DNA of 64,000 nt from Tistrella mobilis. Lineage in GTDB: Bacteria; Pseudomonadota; Alphaproteobacteria; Tistrellales; Tistrellaceae. The stretch spans positions 776,001 to 840,000 of the forward strand of contig NZ_CP121017.1 in NCBI RefSeq assembly GCF_041468085.1, in the 5' to 3' direction. Made by a program: the position numbers and the translations under genes. Of the stretch, positions 36,842-44,952 are shown piece by piece. The notes beneath the pieces are model-generated. The model worked only from the letters and a program-made list of their open reading frames with translations. It made no database searches and had not been told where the DNA came from. Position 1 is the first letter of the stretch, and each line of letters starts with the position of its first letter.

Positions 36842-37161
36842 GCGCGGCCTCCCTTGCGCTTCGCGGCGGCATCCATCTCGTCGGCGGCCACGTCCTCGGT
36901 GGTCAGGCTGCGGAGGTGGCGGTGGCGCAACAGCTTCAGGATCGCGACGGTGGCGATGAAGTTGATCAGCGCATAGGTCAGCGCCAGGTCGAGGAAATGC
37001 GGACGCTCGGTCAGAAAGCCAATCACCGACAGCAGCAGCACGATCTTGGTGCCGATGGCGTTGGCGGCGAGCACCCGGTCGAAGAGGGTGGGGCCCAGAA
37101 CGGCGCGGGCGAGGCCCAGCACCAGGGCGACGACAAGGGCGGCGGTTGCGGCGATGAACAT
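36838..37161 (-). CDS. mrpF: Na+/H+ antiporter subunit F (MnhF)
   Basis: Membrane subunit of 107 residues with three membrane segments. The family signature is LARAVLGPTLFDRVLAANAIGTKIVLLLSVIGFL, followed by FLDLALTYALINFIATVAILKLLR. A short basic/acidic tail ends the protein. It overlaps mrpE by 1 nt and mrpG by 4 nt. Confidence 0.93.
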   Translation of the reverse strand: MFIAATAALVVALVLGLARAVLGPTLFDRVLAANAIGTKIVLLLSVIGFLTERPHFLDLALTYALINFIATVAILKLLRHRHLRSLTTEDVAADEMDAAAKRKGGRA

Positions 37162-37634
37162 CAGACGCGGCCCTCCAGCGCGGTGCAGCGGCGATCCATC
37201 TCACCCTCGTCCATGCCGTCCAGCGCACTGGAATGCAGGGCATGGGCGACGATCATCCCGCCTTCGAAATCCACCGACACCGTGCCCGGTGTCAGGGTGA
37301 TCGACTGGGCGTAGATCACCCGGCCCAGATCGGTCGTCTGGCTGGTGGGCACCCGCTTCCAGGCGGGATCGATCGGGGCCAGGCCCCAGACCCGCTTGAA
37401 GACGTCGATGTTCGATTTGATGATCTCGACCGACAGCCAGAACCAGTAGGGGATTGCACGCGGCAGCATGCCGAGCGGCGCCCCTTCACGGTCCAGGATG
37501 CCGAGCCAGTGTGCGATCCACACCGAAAAGGCGCAGGACAGCACGCCGAAGCCGATGATCAGCGGCTTGTAAATGCCCGACATCAGCAGCCAGGTCGTGA
37601 GCAGTGCCAGAAACAGGCCGAAGGCTCGCGCCAC
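37161..37634 (-). CDS. mrpE: Na+/H+ antiporter subunit E (MnhE)
   Basis: Membrane subunit of 157 residues and first gene of the Mrp operon. Two to three N-terminal membrane segments are followed by a cytoplasmic domain with the family blocks FWLSVEIIKSNIDVFKRVW and VIYAQSITLTPGTVSVD. The start is taken as GTG 37634 (VARAFGLFL), with GGAG 9 nt upstream; the frame is open further upstream but is not family-like. The operon order is E-F-G-(DUF4040)-B-C-D-D'-small-D''. Confidence 0.9.
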   Translation of the reverse strand: MARAFGLFLALLTTWLLMSGIYKPLIIGFGVLSCAFSVWIAHWLGILDREGAPLGMLPRAIPYWFWLSVEIIKSNIDVFKRVWGLAPIDPAWKRVPTSQTTDLGRVIYAQSITLTPGTVSVDFEGGMIVAHALHSSALDGMDEGEMDRRCTALEGRV

Positions 37635-37885
37635 CGCAGTCTCCCCTGAGTGGTTGGTCTCCTTTACGGCAAGGAGGCGCCGGCGCGCCACCGGCCGAAA
37701 GTTGTGTTCAGCCGGACGCGAAGCGGAGATGGCGCATGCAGAGCGCGTGTCCGTCCCGTCGAACAGCGTCCTCCCTGGCCCGCGTTTTTCCCAGGAAACC
37801 CGGGACGGGTCAAGGAAATCCGGACGAATTAAGTCCGATAAGTCCTTGGCATAGCATGAGACCGGCGGGGGGCGTGGTAAAGACG
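37635..37885. other. Leader and promoter region of the Mrp operon
   Basis: About 250 nt between mrpE and the thiY terminator. A somewhat AT-richer patch (37815-37860) is the likely promoter site for the leftward Mrp operon. I could not settle a -35/-10 pair, and no riboswitch or small RNA was recognised. Confidence 0.4.
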
Positions 37886-37920
37886 ACGCCCGCTTGCGGC
37901 ACATGGTCGCAAGCGGGCGT
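37884..37920 (-). terminator. Hairpin downstream of thiY
   Basis: A 13-bp perfect stem (ACGCCCGCTTGCG at 37886-37898 with its complement at 37908-37920) with a 9-nt loop lies 33 nt after the thiY stop. The minus-strand run after it is weak (CGTCTTTA). Confidence 0.7.
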
Positions 37921-37952
37921 TTCAGGCTTGATCAGACGGATGACAGGCCCGG

Positions 37953-38924
37953 TCAGCGCCAGTCCTGGGCGTAGGCTTCGACCGGCTTCGGGCTGTCGAT
38001 CAACCCCGCCTCGTGCATGAAGGCGGCGAAATTGCGCCAGCGGCCATGGTCGAGTGCGGCGGGGCTGTGGGCGAAGCGCGGCAGCGTCGCCTCCAGCGAC
38101 TGCCGGTTGCCTTCGTCCGCAATCTCGGGCCGACCCTTGATGTACAGCTCCCAGGACTGATCGGGGTGGTTGATCAGGAATTGCACGCCCTTTTCCAGGG
38201 CGCGGTTGAAGGCGGCGAAGCGCGGATCGGCCGCCTTGTCGGCGCGGGCGGCCACGACCAGCTCGTCATAGGGCGGCACGCCGTGCTCTTCCACCAGGAA
38301 AGCGCGACCGGGGCGGCCTTCCAGTGCCATCTGCACCAGTTCGACATTGCGATAGGCACCGATCACCGCATCCACCTGCCCCGACATCACCGAGGGGGCG
38401 AGGGCGAAGTTGACGTTGATCAGGGTGACGTCGTCGATGGTAAGCCCGGCACTCGCCAGCATGCGGCCGAGCAGCGCGTCCTCGAAACCTGCGACCGAAT
38501 AGCCGATCCTGCGGCCCTTGAGGTCGGCCAGCGTCTTCACCGGGCCGTCGGCCAGCGTGATGATGCTGTTGAGCGGGGTGGCGACCAGGGTGGAGACCCG
38601 CTTCAGCGGCAGGCCTTCATGCACCATGGCGATCAGCTGCGGCTGATAGGTGATGGCAAGATCGGCCCGGCCGGCGGCGACCAGCTTGGGCGGGTCCGAC
38701 GGATCGGCCGGGGCGATCATCTCCACCTCCAGCCCTTCCTCGGCGAAATAGCCCTTTTCCTGGGCGACCAGCAGGGGGGCGTGGTCGGGGTTCACATACC
38801 AGTCGAGCAGCAGGGTCAGCTTTTCGGCCGCCTGGACGGCCGGGGCGGCCAGGGTGGTGGCGGCAACCAGGGTGGCGGCCAGCACACGGCGCATGCCGCG
38901 CCGCGTGGGAACACGCTGCGTCAT
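37953..38924 (-). CDS. thiY: Thiamine-precursor ABC transporter substrate-binding protein (NMT1/THI5-like)
   Basis: Periplasmic binding protein of 323 residues. The signal peptide (MTQRVPTRRGMRRVLAATLVAATTLAAPAVQA) is cleaved near residue 32. The mature protein begins EKLTLLLDWYVNPDHAPLLVAQEKGYF, the THI5/NMT1 family signature. Further blocks are LAITYQPQLIAM and GRRIGYSVAGFEDALLG. ThiY binds formylaminopyrimidine (FAMP) or HMP-like pyrimidines for thiamine salvage. It is the third gene after thiZ and thiX behind a TPP riboswitch, which is strong contextual support for the substrate class. Confidence 0.9.
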   Translation of the reverse strand: MTQRVPTRRGMRRVLAATLVAATTLAAPAVQAAEKLTLLLDWYVNPDHAPLLVAQEKGYFAEEGLEVEMIAPADPSDPPKLVAAGRADLAITYQPQLIAMVHEGLPLKRVSTLVATPLNSIITLADGPVKTLADLKGRRIGYSVAGFEDALLGRMLASAGLTIDDVTLINVNFALAPSVMSGQVDAVIGAYRNVELVQMALEGRPGRAFLVEEHGVPPYDELVVAARADKAADPRFAAFNRALEKGVQFLINHPDQSWELYIKGRPEIADEGNRQSLEATLPRFAHSPAALDHGRWRNFAAFMHEAGLIDSPKPVEAYAQDWR

Positions 38925-38964
38925 GGGGCATCTCCTCCGGGAGTGATGATATGGATGCGGGGTG

Positions 38965-39744
38965 TCAGCTTCGCTGGCCGCCGTCGAGCGCATCCGCCTG
39001 CCAGGGCATGGCGGCGCGCAGCGCCCGGTCGACCACGAGATAAAGAACCAGGGTCAGGACGACCAGCACGGCGAGGGCCGCGAACATCTGGTCGGTCTTC
39101 ATCCGGCCGTTGGCATGCAGCATCAGATAGCCGAGGCCGGCGGAAGAGCCGACCCATTCGCCGACCACGGCCCCGATCGGCGCCACCGCGGCCGCGACCC
39201 GGAGCCCCGAGGCGAGGGCCGGCAGCGCGGCGGGCAGGCGGATGAGCAGCAGGCTGCGCCGGCGCGATGCGCCCATCACCCGGGCCATGTCGAGCCAGCC
39301 GGGCTCGGTGCGCCTCAGCCCGTCCAGAAAGGCGACGGCGACGGGAAAGAAGATGATCAGCGCGGCCATCACGATCTTGGGCGCATAGCCATAGCCGAAC
39401 CAGAGGGTCAGCAGCGGGGCAAGCGCGAAGACCGGCAGGGCCTGGGCACCCACCATCACCGGCATCATCCAGCGACCGAGCCGGGGGGCGCCGGCGATCG
39501 CCAGTGCCGAGGTGACGCCGATGGCGGTACCGGCCCCGAGCCCCAGCGCGATTTCCAGTGCGGTAACCGCGGCGTGATCGGCCAGCAGCGCCCGATTGGT
39601 CCAGATCGCCTGCGCCACCTGATCGGGAGCGGGCAGCAGGAAGGGCGGAAGGTCCGTGGCGAGCACCGCCGCCCACCAGATCGCGATCAGCCCCGCAACC
39701 GCCACCAGACCGCGCCACCAGGCGCCCGAAGCCTGTCCGGTCAT
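38965..39744 (-). CDS. thiX: Thiamine-precursor ABC transporter permease
   Basis: Inner-membrane permease of 259 residues, SsuC/TauC/ThiX family, with about six membrane segments. The ABC-coupling loop is seen in MARVMGASRRRSLLLIRLPAALPALASGL. Its start (39744) overlaps the stop of the ATPase gene by 4 nt, and the binding-protein gene follows after 40 nt. By its place in the TPP-riboswitch operon it should import pyrimidine precursors of thiamine. Confidence 0.9.
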   Translation of the reverse strand: MTGQASGAWWRGLVAVAGLIAIWWAAVLATDLPPFLLPAPDQVAQAIWTNRALLADHAAVTALEIALGLGAGTAIGVTSALAIAGAPRLGRWMMPVMVGAQALPVFALAPLLTLWFGYGYAPKIVMAALIIFFPVAVAFLDGLRRTEPGWLDMARVMGASRRRSLLLIRLPAALPALASGLRVAAAVAPIGAVVGEWVGSSAGLGYLMLHANGRMKTDQMFAALAVLVVLTLVLYLVVDRALRAAMPWQADALDGGQRS

Positions 39745-40529
39745 GACCGCACCTCCAGCACCGCCATCAACCGGGCGAGCCGGTCGCCCAGATCGGGGGC
39801 ATCCACCGGGCGCGGCACCGGTCCGGGCGGCGCCGTGACTGCCATCGGCCGGGCCGGGTTGCCGGTCAGCACCACGATCTCGTCGCCCATGCGCAGCGCT
39901 TCCAGCGGATCATGGGTGACCAGCAGCACGGTGCGGCCGCGCAGCATGCGGCAGGCCAGATCCTGAAGCCCGTGGCGGGTGACGGCATCGAGCGCGCCGA
40001 AGGGTTCGTCCATCAGCACCACCGGCCGGTCTTCCATCAGCGTGCGGGCCAGGGCCACCCGCTGGCGCATGCCGCCCGAAAGAGCTGCGGGGCGAAGAGC
40101 GGCGGTGCCGGCCAGGCCCAGCCGGTCGAGCAGGTCGAGCGCCCGGGCACGATCGGCTCTCCGGCCACGCAGCCGGTCGCCCAGCGTGACATTGTCGATG
40201 ACCCGCGCCCAGGGCATCAGCAGATCCTGCTGGGCCATCCAGGCGATCCGGCCATCGAGAGGCCGGCCGTCGGAGGCCGTGACCCGGCCGCGTTCCAGCC
40301 CCGCGACATCGAGGCCCGCGATCAGGCGCAGCAGCGTGGTCTTGCCCGAACCGCTGGCGCCGAGCAGCGCCGTGATACGGCCGGCGGTGATATCGAGGCT
40401 GAGCCCGTTGGTCACCAGCCGCCCGCCCGGGCGGATGGTGACATCGGCGAGATGCAGGGCAGGCGCCTGCACCCGGACCGCGGGCTCTGCGGTCAACGGA
40501 TGGATGAGGGGACGAATGTCGTCGGGCAT
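39741..40529 (-). CDS. thiZ: Thiamine-precursor ABC transporter ATP-binding protein
   Basis: ABC ATPase of 262 residues, first gene of the thiamine-precursor uptake operon. Walker A is GASGSGKTT, the Q-loop is WMAQQDLLMPW, the signature is LSGGMRQRVALAR, Walker B is VVLMDEP, and the H-loop is VTHDPLEA. This is the nitrate/taurine/ThiZ subgroup. The ATG at 40529 (MPDDIRP) is used. GGAGGAA within the 3' arm of the riboswitch is 14-16 nt upstream, so the aptamer may directly control ribosome access. Confidence 0.92.
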   Translation of the reverse strand: MPDDIRPLIHPLTAEPAVRVQAPALHLADVTIRPGGRLVTNGLSLDITAGRITALLGASGSGKTTLLRLIAGLDVAGLERGRVTASDGRPLDGRIAWMAQQDLLMPWARVIDNVTLGDRLRGRRADRARALDLLDRLGLAGTAALRPAALSGGMRQRVALARTLMEDRPVVLMDEPFGALDAVTRHGLQDLACRMLRGRTVLLVTHDPLEALRMGDEIVVLTGNPARPMAVTAPPGPVPRPVDAPDLGDRLARLMAVLEVRS

Positions 40530-40538
40530 GGCATGCGC

Positions 40539-40630
40539 ACTTGTTCCTCCGCCGGTGCGAACCGGATCAGGTTCAGGGGTCGTTCCGAACCGGGAACCTC
40601 TCAGCCGCCGCACCGCGGCTCCCCCCAAGT
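40539..40630 (-). promoter_or_regulatory. TPP riboswitch (THI element)
   Basis: On the minus strand the conserved TPP aptamer is visible: closing stem ACTTG (5', 40630-40626) with CAAGT (3', 40543-40539), the GGGGGGAGCC entry, the GGCTGAGAGG pyrimidine-binding loop, and CCCTGAACCTGATCCGG followed by GCACCGGCGGAGGAA. These are the standard invariant blocks. It lies directly before the ABC transporter ATPase gene, and the purine-rich GGAGG is inside the aptamer's 3' strand. This favours translational control by sequestration when thiamine pyrophosphate is bound. Confidence 0.95.
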
Positions 40631-40951
40631 GAAGGCCGAACTATGCACCGGCGGTATCCAGGGTGCAAGATCCCATGGCGCACCTTGCGTCATGCGCGTG
40701 TTTTGGGGGGTATCGAGCGTTCCGGTTGCGCGCGACGCCGGGCCGGAGTATGACCGAAGACGCAGCCCGGCCGTCTTCCCGTTCGGATGACCCCGTCCGG
40801 AGGTCGGCCGCGGCGCAGGCTCCGCCACGTCCCCCGACCGCACCAAGCCGCGACGGCCGACGCGACGACCGCTTTCCGGGTGTATGTCCTGTACATCTCC
40901 GGGCAGGCAGGCGACGGTAACGGCCACGTGAGCCCCCGACGAGGAACGCGT
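40631..40951. other. Intergenic region between TPP riboswitch operon and DUF192 gene
   Basis: About 320 nt holding the divergent promoters for the leftward thiamine-precursor operon and the rightward DUF192 gene. Apart from the extended open frame upstream of the DUF192 start I see no gene, RNA or clear promoter hexamers here. Confidence 0.4.
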
Positions 40952-41503
40952 ATGCTGGACCAGGTCCTGAACCGGTGCCGTGCCGGCCACCGGGCATTGC
41001 TCTGTCTGCTGATCGCAACCATGATGCTGGCCGCAAACTGCGCCTGGGCGTGGCCGGCGGTGGCGGCGAGATCATGGCCGAGCGCGGTGATCCAGGCTCA
41101 GGCCCTGCCGGAACAGCCGCTGGAGCCGCTGGCGATCCGTCCGGCCGAGGGCGGCAAGGCGCGCATGTTCCGGGTGGAGGTCGCCCGATCGCACGAGGCG
41201 CGATCCATGGGGCTGATGTTCCGCTCCGATCTCGATGCCGATCGCGGCATGCTGTTCGTCTTCCCCGAAGGCAGCCAGCCGACCATGTGGATGCGCAACA
41301 CCTATGTGCCGCTCGACATGCTGTTTCTGGACGCCGAGGGTGTGGTGGTCGACATCGCGGCCGATACCGTGCCGCTGACCGACACGCCCATCGGCTCCAA
41401 GCATGCCGCACGTGCGGTGCTGGAACTGAATGCCGGCACCGCCCGGCTGCTCGGCATCCGGCCGGGCGACACGGTGGTGCATGCGGAATTCCCGCTAGAC
41501 TGA
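40952..41503 (+). CDS. DUF192 family exported protein
   Basis: Protein of 183 residues. A hydrophobic N-terminal segment (HRALLCLLIATMMLAANCAWA) acts as signal or anchor. The DUF192 domain follows: FRVEVARSHEARSMGLMFRSDLDADRGMLFVFP, MWMRNTYVPLDMLFLD, and VLELNAGTARLLGIRPGD. The family is a small beta-fold of unknown function, usually exported in Proteobacteria. The ATG at 40952 is chosen because it places the signal peptide correctly; the open frame extends 165 nt upstream. Confidence 0.88.
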   Translation: MLDQVLNRCRAGHRALLCLLIATMMLAANCAWAWPAVAARSWPSAVIQAQALPEQPLEPLAIRPAEGGKARMFRVEVARSHEARSMGLMFRSDLDADRGMLFVFPEGSQPTMWMRNTYVPLDMLFLDAEGVVVDIAADTVPLTDTPIGSKHAARAVLELNAGTARLLGIRPGDTVVHAEFPLD

Positions 41504-41521
41504 TCGCCACGCCCCGAAAGA

Positions 41522-41869
41522 ATGCCGGTGAAGGAGATGCCGGTGGAGATCTTCGACCTCGACCAGCTCAGATCCTATACCCTCGGTGACCGGGATCTCG
41601 AAGACGAGGTCTTCGGCCTGTTCGAGGCGGGGGCGTTGGACTATCTGGCGGCGCTGGATGCGGCTCTCGGGACCGGCGGCGAGCCCTGGCGGCGCGCGGC
41701 CCATGGCTTCAAAGGCTCCGCCGCCAATCTGGGAGCCAGGGCGCTGGCCGCCGAACTGGCCGCGGCCGAGCCGCTGGCGACGGCCGATGCCGCCGCCCGG
41801 GCGGCGGCGCTGCATGCCATCCGCCATCTTTTCGAGCACAGCCGGGCAGTGTTCCACAATCGGCCGTAA
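41522..41869 (+). CDS. Histidine phosphotransfer (Hpt) domain protein
   Basis: Stand-alone Hpt protein of about 115 residues. The phospho-acceptor histidine lies in RAAHGFKGSAANLGA (compare AHxLKGSxxxxG). The rest is the expected four-helix bundle (DLEDEVFGLFEAGALDYLAALDAAL; LAAELAAAEPLA). It would shuttle phosphoryl groups between a hybrid kinase and a response regulator; no kinase is nearby. Start is uncertain: ATG 41522, ATG 41537 and GTG 41543 are in frame, and AAGGAG at 41531-41536 best fits the GTG. Confidence 0.85.
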   Translation: MPVKEMPVEIFDLDQLRSYTLGDRDLEDEVFGLFEAGALDYLAALDAALGTGGEPWRRAAHGFKGSAANLGARALAAELAAAEPLATADAAARAAALHAIRHLFEHSRAVFHNRP

Positions 41870-41899
41870 TCCCGCCTCAGGTCCATAATCCCGCCTCAA
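41867..41899. repeat. 13-bp direct repeat after the Hpt gene
   Basis: TAATCCCGCCTCA occurs at 41867-41879 (overlapping the Hpt stop codon) and again at 41886-41898, a 19-nt period. No function assigned; it may be a small duplication. Confidence 0.5.
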
Positions 41900-42045
41900 T
41901 CGCCTGATGCCCCGACATGCTCTTACCCCGGCGCGCGGAAGATGCCATATGCTGATCCGCGGCGGCGGCGCTGCGCCGCATTGCCACGGCGCCGTCGCGC
42001 CGCATCGTCTGTTTCAGGACCGCGACCATCCCGAGGACCCTGCCC

Positions 42046-42327
42046 ATGCCGCCGCCCAAGCCGGCCGGAACCCGACGCTATCTGATCACCCTGGCGGCGA
42101 CGGAAACCCCGTCGACCGGACGAGGGCTCGCGGCCGCCGCCGCCGATACCGCCCGCCGCGCCCGCGGCCTGCAGGCAGAGGCGGAACGTCTCGGCCTGGC
42201 CGATCATCTGGTCTGGATCGGCCCACCCACCGCCTTCGGCATGGTGCCGGTGGCCTGTAGTGCCGAACTGGTCGAGGCGCTTCGTGCAAGTCCGGTGGTT
42301 GCGCGGATCGAGGCGGAAGCCGACTAG
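42046..42327 (+). CDS. Small protein of unknown function (peptidase-inhibitor I9-like appearance)
   Basis: Soluble protein of 93 residues. The pattern RRYLITLAATETPS, a helix-rich middle (TARRARGLQAEAERLGL), and a closing segment SAELVEALRASPVVARIEAEAD resemble the small beta-alpha-beta I9/S8 propeptide fold, where the last strand follows a short helix. No protease gene is adjacent. Coding is supported by codon use (GC-rich third positions) and by the compact gene position between the Hpt gene and the convergent nitrilase-family gene, whose end is 2 nt away. Function unknown. Confidence 0.55.
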   Translation: MPPPKPAGTRRYLITLAATETPSTGRGLAAAAADTARRARGLQAEAERLGLADHLVWIGPPTAFGMVPVACSAELVEALRASPVVARIEAEAD

Positions 42328-42328
42328 A

Positions 42329-43258
42329 TCATGCCCGGCCGGCGGATGCCTGCTCGTCCCAGTGGCGGAGCGGCAGCACCTGTCCGTCGGCCCGCACCCG
42401 CCTGAGTGCGCCAAGATCGAGCGTGGCGATGGTCCAGCCCGGCTGGTCCATCCCGCCCAGTGCCACCACCCCGTCATCGGGCAGGCCGCGATCCGGCGGC
42501 GCGAAGATGCCAGCCGCTCCCCGGTTTACATCCACCGCTTCCGACCAGTCGGCCGTGCCGACGGTCGGCGACTGGATCACGAAGCACTGGCCTTCCAGCG
42601 CCCGTGCTCCGGCTGCGACCCGCACGCGGTGATAGCCGGCGGCGCTGTCGGTGCAGCTTGGCACCAGCACGATTTCGGCGCCGGCCGCGACCATGTCGCG
42701 CACCTCCAGCGGGAATTCCGCATCATAGCAGATGGCGATGCCGATCGTGCCGAGGGCGGTGTCGAAGACCTTCCGGGCATCGCCCGGACCGATCCCCCAG
42801 CTTTCCCGTTCGAACCGGGTCATCATCCGCTTGTCCTGATGCGCCGCGCTGCCGTCGGGGGCGACCAGCCAGCAGCGATTGACCGGCAGGGCATGGGCCG
42901 GGTCGCGCACCGGCAGGCTGCCGGTCAGAAGATGGATCCGGTGGCGGCGGGCAAGCCTGCGGTGCAGGTCCAGCCAGGCGCCGGCCATATCCGAGGCGGC
43001 ATCGATATCGGCGGCAAGGTCGCCGGGTCGCCAGCGGGGCGAGAGCGGGCCTGCCTCTATGCCGCCATATTCCGGGAAGACCGCAAGCTCTGCGCCCCCG
43101 GCCACAGCCTGGCCGAGCCACTGGTCGAGACGCGCTTCCAGCGCCCCCGGGCTTTCCGGCCGGGCAACCTGCCAGGCGGCCGCGGCGACGGTGATCCGGT
43201 CAGGGCCGGGGGCCGGGGCGCTGCGGCCGCGGGCGGGGCGCGGGGTGATGCCGCTCAT
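42329..43258 (-). CDS. Carbon-nitrogen hydrolase (nitrilase superfamily)
   Basis: Amidase or nitrilase of 309 residues. The catalytic triad is visible: Glu63 in AVFPEYGG, Lys143 in HQDKRMMTRFE, and Cys177 in IGIAICYDAEFP. Substrate is unknown; the sequence is not a close match to NIT2, beta-ureidopropionase or NAD synthetase glutaminase domains by eye. The upstream GNAT gene overlaps it by 4 nt (ATGA), a common pairing of GNAT with nitrilase-superfamily hydrolases. Start 43258 (MSGITPRPARG). Confidence 0.88.
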   Translation of the reverse strand: MSGITPRPARGRSAPAPGPDRITVAAAAWQVARPESPGALEARLDQWLGQAVAGGAELAVFPEYGGIEAGPLSPRWRPGDLAADIDAASDMAGAWLDLHRRLARRHRIHLLTGSLPVRDPAHALPVNRCWLVAPDGSAAHQDKRMMTRFERESWGIGPGDARKVFDTALGTIGIAICYDAEFPLEVRDMVAAGAEIVLVPSCTDSAAGYHRVRVAAGARALEGQCFVIQSPTVGTADWSEAVDVNRGAAGIFAPPDRGLPDDGVVALGGMDQPGWTIATLDLGALRRVRADGQVLPLRHWDEQASAGRA

Positions 43259-43857
43259 AGCGCGCGGGCCCAGAACTGCATGGGCTTGGGTGTCTCGGCC
43301 GTCTCGTCCAGATCGCGCCACGAGATGTCGCCAACCGCGCCGGCCACCGGTTCATAGCCCCGGCGACGCCAGAAACCATCGAGCGGCACGAAGCCGTCGG
43401 GGCGGCGCGGATGGTCGTCGGGCCTGACCACGCCACAGAAGCAGGCATGGGTCATCGGGCCCAGCGCCCGGGCATGGGCTTCCCGGGCGTTGAAGAAGCC
43501 GACGCCGATGCCGGTCCCGCGCCAGGGGGCAAGCAGCACCGATTCGCCGAAATAGAACAGCCGGTCGATGTCGTAGCCCGCCTGCCGCATCGGGCCCGTC
43601 AGTGTCTCGGGCTCGTGGCGCATCGGCAGACCGGTGGCGGCGCCGACCACCCGGCCGGTCGCCGCCTCGATCGCGGCCACGATCACGCTGCCTTCCGCCT
43701 CGGCATAGGTGGCGAGATAGCGGCGCTCGTAATCGGCGTTGCCGTCATAGAGATAGGGCCAGTCGCGGAACACGGCGATGCGCAGCGCCGCCAGATCGTC
43801 GAGCCGGTCGTGCAGCGCCCGGCCGGTCAGGCTTTCGATATGGATCGCAGAGGACAT
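43255..43857 (-). CDS. GNAT family N-acetyltransferase
   Basis: Acetyltransferase of 200 residues. Core segments are LAALRIAVFRDWPYLYDG at the N-terminus, VIVAAIEAATGRVVGAATG, LFYFGESVLLAPWRGTGIGVGFFNAREAHA (acetyl-CoA loop R-G-T-G-I-G) and the late block FWRRRGYEPV. The segment FRDWPYLYDG is a recurrent feature of GNAT proteins paired with nitrilase-like hydrolases. It is first in a two-gene operon and overlaps the hydrolase by 4 nt. Acceptor unknown. Confidence 0.87.
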   Translation of the reverse strand: MSSAIHIESLTGRALHDRLDDLAALRIAVFRDWPYLYDGNADYERRYLATYAEAEGSVIVAAIEAATGRVVGAATGLPMRHEPETLTGPMRQAGYDIDRLFYFGESVLLAPWRGTGIGVGFFNAREAHARALGPMTHACFCGVVRPDDHPRRPDGFVPLDGFWRRRGYEPVAGAVGDISWRDLDETAETPKPMQFWARAL

Positions 43858-43914
43858 GGCGGCCCCGTTTTTGGGATGATCTCACCCCCGGATAGCCCCG
43901 CCCCGGCCCGCCCG

Positions 43915-44841
43915 TCAACCATGGGCCAGTCTGAGTCCCGCCCGCGGCCAGGGCACGCTGACCAGCCGTCCGGTGCCGGAGAGGGTGATGTAGGCGGTTT
44001 TCAGGTCGGGGCCGCCGAAGCAGATATTGGTGGTATAGGGGTCGTCGAACGGCACGAAATCGATCACCGGTCCGTCGGGGGCATAGACCTCGATGCCGCC
44101 GATGCGCAGCGAGGCGACGCAGATATTGCCCGAGGCTTCCACCGCCAGGCTGTCATAGCGCCGGAAGCCGGGGGCCGGGCCCATCAGGCGCGGATGGTCG
44201 ACCTCGGGCCAGCTCTGCGGCGCCAGCTCTCCCGGCCCGGTGATGGTCCAGGCCCAGAGCCGGCCGGTGGTGGTCTCGGCGGCATAGACCGTGCGGCCGT
44301 CGGGCGAGAGGCCGATGCCGTTGGGGTTGCTGACCGGCCAGGCGGCGGTGCGGATCAGCGAGCCGTCGGCTTTGGCATAGTGGATCGCACCGTGATCGAT
44401 CCGGTCGTGGAAGGTCTTGCCCAGATCGGTGAACCAGAACCCGCCCTGGTCGTCGAAGACGATGTCGTTGGGGCCGCGCAGGCCCCGGCCGTCGCTTTCG
44501 GTGTAGAGCACCTCGACCTTGCCGGTCTCAGGATCGACCCGCTCGATCCGCCCACCCGACCAGTCGGCCGGCGTGCCCGCAGGTTTGGTGAAGCCCTTCT
44601 CGACCGCCCATGCGAAACCGCCATTGTTGCAGATGTAGAGCATGCCGTCGGGGCCGATCGCGGCACCGTTGGGGCCGCCGCCGGGTTCCGCCACGGTCAG
44701 CTTGCGGCCGTCGGGCATCACCCGGGTGATGCGGCCGGCGGCGATCTCGACCAGGATCACCGAACCGTCGGGCATGGCGACCGGCCCTTCGGGAAAAGCC
44801 AGGCCTTCGGCAAGCAGGGTGATGGGGGGTGTCTCGGACAT
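43915..44841 (-). CDS. SMP-30/gluconolactonase/LRE family protein
   Basis: Six-bladed beta-propeller hydrolase of 308 residues. It begins LLAEGLAFPEGPVAMPDG, where the glutamate is the first metal ligand. Other ligand regions are GPNGAAIGPDGMLYICNN, GLRGPNDIVFDDQGGFWFTD (Asn-Asp ligands) and NGIGLSPDGRTVYAAET. Members are lactonases acting on sugar lactones or organophosphates with divalent metals. No sugar pathway genes surround it, so the substrate is open. Start 44841 (MSETPPITL). Confidence 0.88.
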   Translation of the reverse strand: MSETPPITLLAEGLAFPEGPVAMPDGSVILVEIAAGRITRVMPDGRKLTVAEPGGGPNGAAIGPDGMLYICNNGGFAWAVEKGFTKPAGTPADWSGGRIERVDPETGKVEVLYTESDGRGLRGPNDIVFDDQGGFWFTDLGKTFHDRIDHGAIHYAKADGSLIRTAAWPVSNPNGIGLSPDGRTVYAAETTTGRLWAWTITGPGELAPQSWPEVDHPRLMGPAPGFRRYDSLAVEASGNICVASLRIGGIEVYAPDGPVIDFVPFDDPYTTNICFGGPDLKTAYITLSGTGRLVSVPWPRAGLRLAHG

Positions 44842-44952
44842 GGTCGTTCCTCCTGGGGGCTCTTCGCGTGTTTTCCGAAGCCTAACCCGATCGGCGGCGG
44901 CCTGCGCCGACGGCGTGCATCGCGGCCGGTCTGCGGAATTGCAGCGGCAGGC

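Noticed and set aside
40787..40951. N-terminal 55-residue extension of the DUF192 protein
   Set aside because: The extension would bury the signal peptide and is Arg/Pro/Ala-rich non-family sequence; the ATG at 40952 fits better.
41867..41899. Possible CRISPR-like or regulatory repeat array after the Hpt gene
   Set aside because: Only two copies of a 13-bp unit with a 6-nt gap; far too short for a CRISPR array.
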